A stretch of DNA of 13,837 nucleotides from an uncultured Verrucomicrobiota bacterium (GCA_946631535.1 CAMPAF010000038.1:1-13837); one strand, 5' to 3'; positions 1-8,308 are shown, counted from the stretch's first letter. The notes: a model not told the origin generated them from the letters alone. Translations and numbers: made by a program.

Positions 1-111
1 GTTCTGGTTGTTTCCAATCTCAAAACGCATGGGTGAGAAGCGCAGATGCGCCCGGCGCTGGGAGAGCTCGCCGGAAAGCTGGCCGATGGTGCGGAGGATG
101 CCTTCCATCAT
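1..111 (-). CDS. Unrecognised protein, N-terminal fragment (runs off the left edge)
   Basis: Thirty-seven codons are visible, beginning MMEGILRTIGQLSGE and still open at the window edge. The start ATG at 109-111 overlaps the TGA of the gene upstream (108-110) as ATGA, the usual layout of translationally coupled genes, and a second ATG follows directly. The visible part is probably helical and rich in Arg, Gln and Leu, with no signal peptide or recognisable motif. The upstream partner is itself interrupted, so this gene may be poorly translated if coupling matters. The function cannot be called from this fragment. Confidence 0.55.
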   Translation of the reverse strand, partial: MMEGILRTIGQLSGELSQRRAHLRFSPMRFEIGNNQN

Positions 112-1366
112 GCGGCGAGCAGGTTCTCCTTGCGGATACCCTTGGCCTCCTTGTCCGTGAACTGCGAGACGAGAAGGGACGAGCCATGGGCAATAGACTC
201 GACGACGTCGCCGAACTGGTAGTAGCGCGACTTCATTTCCTCGCTTTTCGCGTCCGTTTTCCGGTGCGGATGGACATGCGCCGTAGAGCAGAAGATGCCG
301 AACGTCTCGCACTTGAGGAAGAGGCGGCGGCGCGGGCCTCCAGCGTGGAGCGCAGTTCGCCCACGCTGCGCGGGCGGGAGATGTGTGAACGCGTGGTGGC
401 CATGCCCTCGTAGTGGATCTTCGGAAGCTTGACGACGCGGCCGTCCACCCTGATGTCGAGTTCCGCGGGGAGCTGCTCCGCCGTGAGGGGCGGACGCGGA
501 TCGGCTATACGGGCGTAGGAGACGGGCTTGTAGTCCTTGGCGACCTTGAGGGAATACCTGCCTTCCGAACGCGCGATGAATTCCTCCGGGTGCGTGAGCT
601 GCTGGACCTTCTCCTCGGAGAATACGGCGAAGAACCTCTCGGCGGCCTCCTGCGGAACGACGAGCCGGGAGTTGCCCCAGTTGTCGTATTCGTAGCGCAC
701 GCCGGCGCTTTGCGCCAGACCGGTGAGAAGGTTGACGGTGGAGCCGTCGAGAGGCTTGTCGCAGTGGTAGACGATGTCGTTCCCAACCGCCTCGGCACGC
801 CATGGAATGCGCGTTTCGGGCCTGACTTCGAGGTGCTTGAGGGCCACCTTCCCCTTCTTGCTCACCCAGGTCGTGGGCGAAGTGAGCATTTCCAGGTGCG
901 AGATCGTGTTGACGGCCTTCTCCTGCACGGCACGACCGCGCTCAGCGAGATCGTCGAACAGGCGCATCTGGACGTCGCCGATCTTGAGGAGGCGGCGGAG
1001 CTACTGGTCGAACTCCGCCTTCTTCTCCTTGATCTCGGCGACGATCTTCTCGCGCAACGTCTTTTCGGCCGGGCTGATGCCCTGCTCGTCCGGGTTGAAC
1101 GCGGCGAGATAGTCTTCGAAGAGCTTTTCGAATGTGCCGCTCTTTGCGGTTTCCCGCAGTTCGAGGAGGCCGGAGAGCTTGGCGAAGAACTTGCCGTCGA
1201 TGAAGCACAGCACCTTGCCGGACGCCTCTACGAACTAGAGGTTCACGTTGTACTTCTCGTCGACGTTGACGGACACTAGTCCCGCGACGTCGCTCGTCAG
1301 CGCCTCGATTCCGGTCTGTTTCCTGACCTCGGCGAGGAACCTGTCATAGTCTTCTCGTGTCGTCAT
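108..1366 (-). pseudogene. Interrupted gene of unknown function, two in-frame TAG codons and one frameshift; possible CesT-like N-terminus
   Basis: An ATG at 1364-1366 sits after a good ribosome binding site (AAGGA, about six bases upstream). The frame begins MTTREDYDRFLAEVRKQTG and then meets TAG at codon 44 (1235-1237) and TAG at codon 122 (1001-1003). The flanking protein reads sensibly through both: VNL-stop-FVEASGK, and EFDQ-stop-LRRLLKIGD. Near 323, at a GCC repeat, one base appears to be missing; after it the neighbouring frame continues LFLKCETFGIF and ends ENLLAA with TGA at 108-110. The restored product is about 419 residues. The first 65 residues (alternating strand pattern, SVNVDEKYNVNL, then GKVLCFIDGKF) resemble the CesT/Tir-type secretion chaperone fold, but this is a weak resemblance. 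Residues about 110-160 look coiled-coil, and the rest is unrecognised. There is no signal peptide, so it is likely cytoplasmic. Decay, sequencing error or recoding are all possible; three lesions favour a pseudogene. Confidence 0.6.
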
Positions 1367-1377
1367 AGTTTTTCCTT

Positions 1378-1407
1378 ATATTAGCAATCGCCATATTAAC
1401 AATCGCC
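1378..1407. repeat. Two-copy 15-bp tandem repeat upstream of the interrupted gene
   Basis: ATATTAGCAATCGCC at 1378-1392 is followed directly by ATATTAACAATCGCC at 1393-1407, differing at one base. A partial third piece (CGCAATC) lies at 1414-1420. The repeat lies between the stop of the surface-repeat gene (1419) and the ribosome binding site of the interrupted gene. On the minus strand each copy contains TAATAT, which could serve as a -10-like element. Confidence 0.6.
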
Positions 1408-1418
1408 CAATCTCGCAA

Positions 1419-2057
1419 TCAGAAGTGCCCGTTCACGATCGGCAGGACCGGCAGCCAGCCGTTCTCCGAGATGATGTTGACGAAGCCGATCTGCAAGCCG
1501 CCATCAACCCTCTCTGCGTAGTTGACGAGCCCGATCTGGCATCCGCGCATGGTGCCGCTCGCCATGTTCACGCCAAACAGCAAATAGAAGCCGCACTGAA
1601 GCCCGTCCAGGTCGCGCGTGCTGTTGAGGAACCCGGACTGCAGACCCGTGAACGACCTGCCGGCGACATTTGCGAAACCGTCCTGCAGTCCGCAGAACGT
1701 GTTGGCGTAGTTGAAGATGCCCAGCTGTGCGCCGATGGAGCGCCGCTCCCACTTGCGAGTGTCATGACCGTTCCAGTTTACCAGTCCCAGCTGTCCGCCG
1801 TAGAGACGCCCGTCGGCGATGTTGACGCCGCCGATGGCAATGCCCGTGAAGTCCCGGTCCGTATGGTCGACGATGCCGATGTCGAGACCTGTGAACTCCT
1901 GACAGTCGCCGTAGATGAGCGACAGCCGGAAGCCGGTCACGTCATAGTGGCTTGATGGCGCCTGGACCGGCGTGACGAGCGACACCATGATCGGGGTCGT
2001 GTCAGCAAACAGCATGCCCGCAACAAGCATACCCGTAACTGCTATTATCTTCTTCAT
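1419..2057 (-). CDS. Secreted surface-repeat protein, LA_2272/LA_2273-like (GLQxGFxN repeats)
   Basis: The product has 212 residues. The start ATG at 2055-2057 follows AGGAAAAG, and the first 18 residues (MKKIIAVTGMLVAGMLFA) form a clean signal peptide. The mature part is built from about eight imperfect repeats of roughly 20 residues with the pattern G-x-Q-x-G-h-x-N: GAQLGIFN, GLQDGFAN, GLQSGFLN, GCQIGLVN, GLQIGFVN. Proteins of this pattern are named after Leptospira LA_2272/LA_2273 surface-repeat proteins and occur across spirochaetes and PVC bacteria; their function is unknown. The repeats suggest a beta-solenoid or outer-membrane strand array, and the chain ends in Phe (VNGHF), as many outer-membrane barrel proteins do. 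It starts 20 bases after the remnant upstream and probably shares its transcript. I am sure of the gene and fairly sure of the family. Confidence 0.85.
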   Translation of the reverse strand: MKKIIAVTGMLVAGMLFADTTPIMVSLVTPVQAPSSHYDVTGFRLSLIYGDCQEFTGLDIGIVDHTDRDFTGIAIGGVNIADGRLYGGQLGLVNWNGHDTRKWERRSIGAQLGIFNYANTFCGLQDGFANVAGRSFTGLQSGFLNSTRDLDGLQCGFYLLFGVNMASGTMRGCQIGLVNYAERVDGGLQIGFVNIISENGWLPVLPIVNGHF

Positions 2058-2077
2058 GTTCTTTTCCTCATAGATTG

Positions 2078-2262
2078 TTAACGAAAGATGACGATTGTCG
2101 GCTGAATGCCCATCTTTAGCTTCAGCTTGCCGCCCTCGACAACGAGCTTCGGCTCGCCCTGCCGCCCGAGGCGGCGCCGATCCACACGTTCGTGCCGTCG
2201 CACGACACGGCCCACGCGCCGCCCGCAAGGCATATAGCCATGAAGCATGCAAGTTTTCTCAT
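2078..2262 (-). pseudogene. Collapsed remnant of a secreted beta-rich protein (signal peptide plus C-terminal tail, frameshifted)
   Basis: An ATG at 2260-2262 preceded by CAGGAACG opens a signal peptide (MRKLACFMAICLAGGAWA). It continues SCDGTNVWIGAASGG, a sequence style found at the mature N-terminus of large PATR-type passengers. At about 2165-2172 (GCCTCGGGCGGCAGG) the sensible frame changes by one base. The next frame reads GEPKLVVEGGKLKLKMG and ends PTIVIFR with TAA at 2078-2080. That tail matches the end of the 894-residue protein in this window (ITVIFR). The simplest inference is a large secreted protein whose middle was deleted out of frame; a genuine small 61-residue exported protein hit by one indel is the alternative. 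The surface-repeat gene starts 20 bases downstream. Confidence 0.5.
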
Positions 2263-2340
2263 CGTTCTGCGTTCCTGTTTTCTGGTCCAAGTTCCTTGCG
2301 CCATGCAAAATATCACTCTCTACTGCAAGACATTTGCCGA

Positions 2341-2382
2341 AATCTACCAATTTGCTAACTTGCACGATTCGCGGATACGTCC
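2341..2382 (-). repeat. Dispersed repeat copy (GGACGYATC family), single end
   Basis: Read on the minus strand this 39-bp core (GGACGTATCCGCGAATC, then TGCAAGT, then AAATTGGTAG) matches the plus-strand copy at 10983-11021 at 32 of 39 positions. A third, more diverged copy lies at 11103-11156. Here the element overlaps the last nine codons and the TAG stop of the FAD oxidoreductase gene, and no GTAGGG hairpin follows. Confidence 0.6.
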
Positions 2383-3776
2383 TCCAGCCGGACGCCGCGG
2401 CGGAAGAGTTCGGCACGGATGTCCGCCGCCGACACGTCGCGGGGCGAAACGCCGCGCTTCGCCGCGAGGGCGGCCGCCACGCCCACGGCCTCGCCCATCG
2501 CCATGCAGGGCGTCATCACGCGGTAGCTCGCGTGGGCGCGGTGCGTTCCCGAGATGCAGCGTCCCGCCGTGAGCAGGCCGTCGATTCCTTTCGGCAGGAA
2601 CGCGCCGTAACGGATGTCGTAGGGCTGCGCGGGATGCGAATGGCCCTCCGCCTGGCCGCCGCCCTTCGGGTTGTGGATGTCGATCAGGAACCAGGCGTCG
2701 TGCACGACGGCGTCGGGATAGTGGCGACCCGCGAGCAGATCGTCGTCCACCACCATCGCGTCGCCCATCACGCGGCGCGTCTCGCGCACGCCGAGCATGC
2801 CGGCGCTCGACTTCACGCGGCATTTCCCGAAGCCCGGCACGTGGTTGCGGAGGAAGGCGACGCATTGGTCGATCTGTCCGCGCAGCTCCACCTCCGCCTT
2901 GCCGAGGGCGACGGGATCGAGCGGGTCGATGCCGTTGATCTGCGTGGCGTTCACGCTACGCTCGCCCGGATAAAACGTGCGGTGGAGACGCACGATCGTC
3001 ACGTTCTCCGGCAACTCGCCCGCGGCGTTCATCCGCTTGCAGAGCGCACGGTACTCCTCGCCGGACGGCAGTTTCACCGGATCGGTGCCGCCCCAGGCCG
3101 TGATCGCGCACGACTCGTCCACGCCATCCACCACGAACTCAAGCGTCGAAGGCTGCGTGGCACCGTCGGAATCGCGTCCGATCTTCACCTCCACGCCGGC
3201 GGCCGTCGCGACGCGTCCGTCGCCCGTCGCGTCCACCACCACCTTCGCGCGGATCGTCCGCAGGCCCTTCGGCGTGTCGACGGTGAGGCCGACCACGCGC
3301 CGCCCCTCCATCTGCGCGTCGATCACGGGCGCGCAGAGGAGCACCGTGACGCCGGCGTCGGCGCAGAGCCGCGCGAGGATGCCCTTCGCCTCTTCGTGGT
3401 CGATGTGTTCCTCGGGGCCGTTGCGCGTCATCACCTTCGGCGCGTCGAGGTGGTTCGCGTTCAGGAGGCGGCGCACTTCGTCCGCCATCGTGCCCGGGCA
3501 CACCTTGCCGAGGATGGGCGAGACGTGTCCGAGCGTGAGGTTGCCGCCGAGGCAGCCGAAGCGCTCCACGAGGATCGTCTTCGCGCCCAGGCGCGCCGCG
3601 CTCACCGCGGCGCACACGCCGGCGGGCCCTCCGCCGGCCACCACGACGTCCGCCTCCAGCCACGGTGCCGCAACGCGGTCGCCTCGACGAGGCGCCCCGC
3701 CCGTACAGCATCCGCCCGCCGCCGCCAACGCGGTCACGGCGCTCCCCGACAGGAAACTTCTACGACATACGTTCAT
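2355..3776 (-). CDS. Tat-exported FAD-dependent oxidoreductase (FAD_oxidored family)
   Basis: The product has 473 residues. The start at 3774-3776 is chosen because AGAGGA precedes it and a twin-arginine signal begins at once (RRSFLSG, residues 5-11, then an Ala-rich stretch to about 22). The upstream in-frame ATG at 3804-3806 lies inside a hairpin repeat and is unlikely. Cys23-Cys24 after AAAGG might allow lipidation, though the box is poor. The dinucleotide-binding motif is GGGPAG at 48-53, with the ribose-binding Glu71 and then the FGCLGGN segment typical of PF12831. A second conserved stretch is VVVDATGDG. The Tat route implies folding with FAD in the cytoplasm and work in the periplasm or at the membrane. 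The substrate is unknown; relatives in PVC genomes often lie near glycan-related genes. It ends in TAG, which speaks against TAG being a sense codon in this genome. Confidence 0.9.
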   Translation of the reverse strand: MNVCRRSFLSGSAVTALAAAGGCCTGGAPRRGDRVAAPWLEADVVVAGGGPAGVCAAVSAARLGAKTILVERFGCLGGNLTLGHVSPILGKVCPGTMADEVRRLLNANHLDAPKVMTRNGPEEHIDHEEAKGILARLCADAGVTVLLCAPVIDAQMEGRRVVGLTVDTPKGLRTIRAKVVVDATGDGRVATAAGVEVKIGRDSDGATQPSTLEFVVDGVDESCAITAWGGTDPVKLPSGEEYRALCKRMNAAGELPENVTIVRLHRTFYPGERSVNATQINGIDPLDPVALGKAEVELRGQIDQCVAFLRNHVPGFGKCRVKSSAGMLGVRETRRVMGDAMVVDDDLLAGRHYPDAVVHDAWFLIDIHNPKGGGQAEGHSHPAQPYDIRYGAFLPKGIDGLLTAGRCISGTHRAHASYRVMTPCMAMGEAVGVAAALAAKRGVSPRDVSAADIRAELFRRGVRLEDVSANRAS

Positions 3777-3791
3777 TTTTGTGTTCCTCTT

Positions 3792-3816
3792 ATGGGGAGC
3801 CGCCATCTTGGCGGCT
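3792..3816. repeat. Palindromic repeat after the stop of the 894-residue protein gene
   Basis: The stem AGCCGCC (3798-3804) pairs with GGCGGCT (3810-3816) around the loop ATCTT. The 24 bases 3792-3815 are identical to 8394-8417. In both places the repeat lies directly downstream of a minus-strand stop codon for a large secreted protein. There is no T-run on the transcript side, so it is not a textbook intrinsic terminator; a REP-like 3'-end hairpin that stabilises or attenuates the mRNA is plausible. Confidence 0.75.
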
Positions 3817-6500
3817 CAGCGGAAGATGACCGTGATGCCTGTCTTGGTCCACGTGGCCGTGTAGGTCACAAGGCCCTCGGAGGCGAACGTCTCGGCGTCC
3901 TTCTCTATGCGGCCGGTGTAGCCATGTATATTGGCGGCTTTCAACGTGCCCGTGAGATCTGCCTGCGTGGATGGCACAGTGCAGATCACCGCCGAGAACT
4001 TTGGCTCGTCGCCTTCCGGCATGTCGGCCGCCGTAAGGATGGTACCCCCTTCCGCCGCTGGCAGGATCGACTTCGCGATCAACCCCTTAGCCGCCACCGT
4101 AGCGTCGGCCGGCGCTAGGTCGGCCTTGATGCCGGCCCCGTCCGAGACGGTCAGGTTCAGGTTCGTGCAGCAACCCGCCGAGAGCGCCTTCACGTACCCT
4201 TCCTCCACCGCGAACGCCGTGCCCGCGCCGATTGTGTCGCAACCCATGGCGAGCGTGCCGCCGCCCGTCTTGCAGAGCTTGGTCGTGACGGTGAGCGTGG
4301 GCGGCGAGAACACAAACGTCACGCCGTTCGACGCGCCGAGCGTGCCGCTCGTCATGTGCCAGCCGCGATTCGCGGCGTCCACCGTCGTGTCCGCCATCGC
4401 CGTGATGGAGACGAGATGGTCAATCTCAGTACTGGGCGGACGGAGGCGCACCGCGTCCGCGCTGTACGCCGGCAACGGCCCGCCGAACGCCGCGCCGTTC
4501 GTCACGTACATGTCCATGAAGCTCGTGCTTCCGAACGTGGTGAAGTCGAAGCGGCCGGTGAAGTTCGTGGACATGCCCGAAAGGTAGAGCGGGAAGATGC
4601 CATACCCGCCGTCCTCCGCGCTCTTCACGCCCGTGTTGACCCGGAACGTGCCGCTGCCGACAAACTCCACCCGCAGATCGGCGAATGTCGTCTTCGTGTC
4701 GATCGAAACCTTCGCAGGCTGGCTGTCCGTGCAGGTTTCGTCAATGTCGTACCGGCCTCTGAAGATGCGTGGCCAGTAGACGTTTTGATTGCCATGGGCG
4801 ACCAACAGCTCGTTGTCGGCGCGCAGGCGCAACTCCGTGGCGAAGAAGTTCTGTGCATAGGCGCCGATTCCGCCGCTGACGGTCAGCGACTCACCGTTGA
4901 AGTTGAACGACGCGATGTTGCTGCCGTCGCCCGTGCGGTTGTAGGAGAGTCCCTGACGCGAGAAATAGTCCTTGCCCGCATGGGGCAGTTGCCCGTCAGT
5001 CCAGTGCGACGCCGTACCCATGCGCTGGCCGAGGCTACTGGTGTTGGGTATGTACTCGACGGCCGGACGCGCCACGAGATAGAGCGTGGTGACGCCGTTC
5101 TCCGTCGCCGTCTCCAGCCAGGTGGTCGGCAGACGGTGGAAGGACTTCGCCGTTACGTCCGTGAAGTCGGCGGCAGAGAGTCCCCTTGCCGCGTCGAATG
5201 TCGCGATCGCCCAACGGTTCGTTTCGCTGAACGGAAGCGGAATTGCCTGGGAAAGCCCCACGGGAATTGGCCGCGAAAGGACGGAAAGTTCGGTCACCGT
5301 CATCCCCGTACAGTCAAGGGGCGTAACATCCGTACCGTCGAACGGGATCGCCGTCAAGGTGTCATAGACATACGTGCCGCCGTCCTGAACCACAACGGTG
5401 ACGTTCGGGATCGCGGCGGAAATCGTCTTGTTGACCAGCTTGGCGCCGGGCGCGACCGTGATCACGGTCCCCGCCGCGAAGGACGCGGTGGTGTCCACCA
5501 CGAGCGTCCCGGCCTCCACCAGGATGTTTTTCGCCTCCAGCGAACCGGCCAGCGTCACCGTGCCAGCCTCCGTCTTCACGAGCGTGCCGACGGAGCCGCC
5601 GTACACGGGGGCGCGGAGCGTCCACGACACGTTCGCGGGCGCGTAGAGGTAGGCGGACTGCCCGCTCGAGAGGTCAAGCGTGATGCCGCGCGCCGAGGTC
5701 TGCGTGACGACCTCGTCGATGCGGAGACGCGCGTTGTTGCGCAGGGTGACGGCATCCGTGAACGGCGTGTCCGGATCGCCCATCGACGTCGCGGACGCGA
5801 ACCACAGCAAGTTGATTCCCTTCGAGACGGAACTCGCCGCGAACTTTCCCTTGTAGCCGGAGAAGTCCCCGTTGAATACGGTACGCGAGATACCCGTGCC
5901 CGTGCCCCCGCCATAGCTGACGATCGTCACCGCAATCAACACGTCGCTCTCGCCGGTGAACTTGCCGGCAAGGTACATGCCGTATGTCCGGCCATCCTGC
6001 AAGGCCGAGGAGCCGAAAACAATCGGCATCGTCGTCTTCACCAGCCTGTAGTTTCCGAGAAACTGCCCGCTCGCGTTCCAGTTGGGAACAAACGTTAAGC
6101 CGTAGACCGTGCCGTCCGGCACCGTCCAGGTTCCCGAGCTGCAGTTGGGATAATACTGCCTTGCGCTGGTACCGATTTCGTTGCCGTCCGTCCCGAAGCA
6201 GACGTGCGTTCCTTCCGGGAAGGTCGCGCCAGTGTCCATCTTCATGCTCTCGATGAACACGTACGTGTTGCCATCATTCGCCGTGGGCGTAGGTTGCGGA
6301 TCGGCGGCAACCGTGCGGCTTTCATCCGTGTACCACTTGACCGCCGTAGATAGGCCACCGTTGGCAGTACCTTTCCCGCTGTAGTAGGTCGTGCCACCCG
6401 ACGCGGGGATGATGCCGCCCGCGAGGACAATCGCGCCCATCAAGAATGCCCATCCATGCCGTCCCACGGAGGGAATTTTTGTCGTTTTTCCTCTGTTCAT
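3816..6500 (-). CDS. Large secreted beta-rich protein with autotransporter-associated (PATR-like) repeats
   Basis: The product has 894 residues. The ATG at 6498-6500 follows AAAGG, and an N-terminal signal runs to about residue 35 (basic n-region, then AFLMGAIVLAGGIIPASGG). The chain is rich in Gly, Thr, Ser and Val, with short strand-turn units. Two segments match the PATR pattern (PF12951): GTLVKTEAGTVTLAGS with ILVEAGTLVVD at 305-335, and LCKTGGGTLAMGCD with FAVEEGYVKAL at 742-774. No C-terminal beta-barrel is visible, so it is not a classical autotransporter. It ends TKTGITVIFR, like other secreted proteins here. A cell-surface or extracellular beta-helix role such as adhesion or glycan contact is inferred; no catalytic motif was seen. 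It starts 28 bases after the ATPase gene, so the two may be co-transcribed. Confidence 0.8.
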   Translation of the reverse strand: MNRGKTTKIPSVGRHGWAFLMGAIVLAGGIIPASGGTTYYSGKGTANGGLSTAVKWYTDESRTVAADPQPTPTANDGNTYVFIESMKMDTGATFPEGTHVCFGTDGNEIGTSARQYYPNCSSGTWTVPDGTVYGLTFVPNWNASGQFLGNYRLVKTTMPIVFGSSALQDGRTYGMYLAGKFTGESDVLIAVTIVSYGGGTGTGISRTVFNGDFSGYKGKFAASSVSKGINLLWFASATSMGDPDTPFTDAVTLRNNARLRIDEVVTQTSARGITLDLSSGQSAYLYAPANVSWTLRAPVYGGSVGTLVKTEAGTVTLAGSLEAKNILVEAGTLVVDTTASFAAGTVITVAPGAKLVNKTISAAIPNVTVVVQDGGTYVYDTLTAIPFDGTDVTPLDCTGMTVTELSVLSRPIPVGLSQAIPLPFSETNRWAIATFDAARGLSAADFTDVTAKSFHRLPTTWLETATENGVTTLYLVARPAVEYIPNTSSLGQRMGTASHWTDGQLPHAGKDYFSRQGLSYNRTGDGSNIASFNFNGESLTVSGGIGAYAQNFFATELRLRADNELLVAHGNQNVYWPRIFRGRYDIDETCTDSQPAKVSIDTKTTFADLRVEFVGSGTFRVNTGVKSAEDGGYGIFPLYLSGMSTNFTGRFDFTTFGSTSFMDMYVTNGAAFGGPLPAYSADAVRLRPPSTEIDHLVSITAMADTTVDAANRGWHMTSGTLGASNGVTFVFSPPTLTVTTKLCKTGGGTLAMGCDTIGAGTAFAVEEGYVKALSAGCCTNLNLTVSDGAGIKADLAPADATVAAKGLIAKSILPAAEGGTILTAADMPEGDEPKFSAVICTVPSTQADLTGTLKAANIHGYTGRIEKDAETFASEGLVTYTATWTKTGITVIFR

Positions 6501-6528
6501 TTCGCGACCTTTCCTTTTCTGACGTTGA

Positions 6529-8295
6529 TCAAACCTCTTCGTTCAGCACGCAATCGCCGCAGTGGAACACGAGAACGAGCCGATGGAGGGCAACGGACGG
6601 GACGTCCGTTGTCCCAGTGAGGTGCCACTCGGTGGCGATGTCGTGGTCGGCGGAATACTGGTCGAGCTGCCGGACGGCCTCGGCCTTGATCTTCTCAAGC
6701 GCCTCGGGCGTGGGCTCGGGATCGCCCGCCTTCACGTACTTCAGCTCGATGAGCGCGGCGTGCGCGATGTTCGGCGCGATGTCGAAGCGAGGCGCCATCG
6801 AGAGGTCGTAGTATCCGCCGTTCGCCTCGCGCTCGCGTTTGATGACGTAGGGGCCGCCGGCGCTGATGAGAATCGCCGAAACCGCGCTCGCCACGGCGGT
6901 CTCGCCCTCTTTGGCGTCGCGTACGGCAAAGTTCTGCTTCACCACGCCGAGGAGCGGCTCCAGGAGCTTGTCCCACGTGCCCTTCGAGGCGAACGCGCGC
7001 AGCCCCGCGTTGATGGCGGGGAGCCGCTGGTCGATGCCGCAGGCGTCCGAATACGCCTCCGTGAACATCTGCGCGGCGATCTGCCGCAGCGCGCCGTTGG
7101 GAAGCCCGAACACGGGCGTTCCCATGTCGTCGCCGACGATGGTGGTGATTCCGAACCAGTAGAGCAGCGAGACGAAGTTCTCGTGTTTCGCGATGTCCTT
7201 CGCCTGAAACGAATCCACCAGCTGCTCGGCCAAGACCCCTTCGGACACGATTGTCTCGATTGCGTGGAAATTTCCGTTCAGGCGCTTGTCCACCGTGATC
7301 AGATGACGTATCTTCGCGTAGTCCGTGCGCAGATTCTTGTCAACCATGTCAACCGGCCATTTTTTCACCCGGACGAGCTTGTCGAAGAACGACAGCACGA
7401 GCGTCGTGTTGGCAAGCGGCGGTGCACCGTATTCACCGAAGCGGTAGTTGTCGTACCACGCAAGGGCCGTCTCGTACGCCTTGTCCGCGTCGAACCCGCA
7501 GCGCGGCGCGTAGTAGTCCGCGATGGCGCGGAGGTCGTCGTGGCGGAAGCCGGTCAGGTCCGCGAACACGGGTTCGAGCGAGATGTTCGTGCCGATGTTG
7601 AAGCCGCTCGTCACGTCGTCCAACGTCACGGGCGAGACGCCCGTGACGAACAGACGCTTCAGCGGCGCGTCAAGCGACGTCGTGAGCGCCTTGAGTTCCG
7701 TGAAGAACTGCTTGAAGAACCCGTCGCCGTGGCAGAGAGCGTTGTACGCCGCCTCGCCGCTCTCGGCAAGGATCGTGTTCGTGAAGTTGTCGTACTCGTC
7801 GATGAGACAGTAGATGCCCGGCTCGACGCCCTTCATCCCGGCGAAGAGCGCGCTCATCTTGTCTGCAGCCGAGGAGGACGAGAGGATTTTCTCGGAAAGC
7901 CCCGCAGGGAGGCGCTTTGCATACTTCTCGGCAAAGGCGTCGAACCTGTCCGCAGAGTATTTCTCGAAACTTCTCTCAACCTGCCGTACGTCCTTGCTGA
8001 CGGCGGAGAAATTGAAGTAGAGAACAAGGTACCTGCTGCGCTCCTCCGTGGGATCCGCGCCGATGGCCGTTCCGGCGAACAGCTGCTCGAACCTGTCCGC
8101 ATACGCGACGTCGTAGTATGCCTCAAGAATGGAAAGCAGCAACGACTTGCCGAACCGACGCGGCCTAAGAAATACCGCATAGCGGATTGCCTCGAGGTCG
8201 CGAATCTTCGCGGTACGATCCACGAACCAGGCGTTTGATTTCCTGAATTGCGCGTAGTCCGCCACGCCGTAGAGTATGGGCCGAATCTTCTCCAT
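6529..8295 (-). CDS. AAA-ATPase-like protein with C-terminal PD-(D/E)XK nuclease domain
   Basis: The product has 588 residues, normal for this family. The N-terminal AAA-ATPase_like domain (PF09820) shows the characteristic opening (RPILYGVADY, then FVDRT) and a P-loop variant RPRRFGKS at 44-51. A Walker B segment CLIDEYDNF lies at 163-171, and FVTGVSP lies downstream. The C-terminal part (about 430-580) fits PDDEXK_9 (PF08011), with candidate catalytic residues in YYDLSM and IELKYVK (Glu517, Lys519). The protein is cytoplasmic. Such genes occur in many copies in gut Bacteroidota and PVC bacteria, and their role is not settled; nucleic-acid or mobile-element functions have been suggested. No ribosome binding site precedes the ATG, and a TATACT box ends only seven bases before it, so a leaderless transcript is possible. 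Confidence 0.9.
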   Translation of the reverse strand: MEKIRPILYGVADYAQFRKSNAWFVDRTAKIRDLEAIRYAVFLRPRRFGKSLLLSILEAYYDVAYADRFEQLFAGTAIGADPTEERSRYLVLYFNFSAVSKDVRQVERSFEKYSADRFDAFAEKYAKRLPAGLSEKILSSSSAADKMSALFAGMKGVEPGIYCLIDEYDNFTNTILAESGEAAYNALCHGDGFFKQFFTELKALTTSLDAPLKRLFVTGVSPVTLDDVTSGFNIGTNISLEPVFADLTGFRHDDLRAIADYYAPRCGFDADKAYETALAWYDNYRFGEYGAPPLANTTLVLSFFDKLVRVKKWPVDMVDKNLRTDYAKIRHLITVDKRLNGNFHAIETIVSEGVLAEQLVDSFQAKDIAKHENFVSLLYWFGITTIVGDDMGTPVFGLPNGALRQIAAQMFTEAYSDACGIDQRLPAINAGLRAFASKGTWDKLLEPLLGVVKQNFAVRDAKEGETAVASAVSAILISAGGPYVIKREREANGGYYDLSMAPRFDIAPNIAHAALIELKYVKAGDPEPTPEALEKIKAEAVRQLDQYSADHDIATEWHLTGTTDVPSVALHRLVLVFHCGDCVLNEEV

Positions 8296-8302
8296 GCCGC
8301 AA

Positions 8303-8308
8303 AGTATA
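8303..8308 (-). promoter_or_regulatory. Candidate -10 box for the ATPase gene (possible leaderless start)
   Basis: TATACT on the minus strand ends seven bases before the ATG at 8295, and TATGAT overlaps it just upstream (8308-8313). The best -35-like sequence is TTCGCA (8328-8333) at a long 19-base spacing. The absence of any purine-rich Shine-Dalgarno sequence is consistent with transcription starting at or next to the ATG. Confidence 0.3.

Noticed and set aside
108..1366. Genome-wide reassignment of TAG to glutamine
   Set aside because: The FAD oxidoreductase terminates at TAG, no other intact gene contains internal TAG, and the same locus also has a frameshift.
3798..3816. Intrinsic terminator after the 894-residue protein gene
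   Set aside because: The hairpin is strong but is followed on the transcript by TCCCCAT, not a T-run, and the same unit occurs elsewhere, so it is listed as a repeat.
2247..4118. A 623-codon open frame on the plus strand opposite the FAD oxidoreductase
   Set aside because: Its Arg- and His-rich composition is that of an antisense shadow in GC-rich DNA, and the opposite strand carries a clear FAD-binding protein.
6562..8238. A 558-codon plus-strand frame opposite the ATPase gene
   Set aside because: It mirrors the codon structure of the ATPase/nuclease protein, whose motifs are clear, and is Val/Arg/Glu-rich with no domain.
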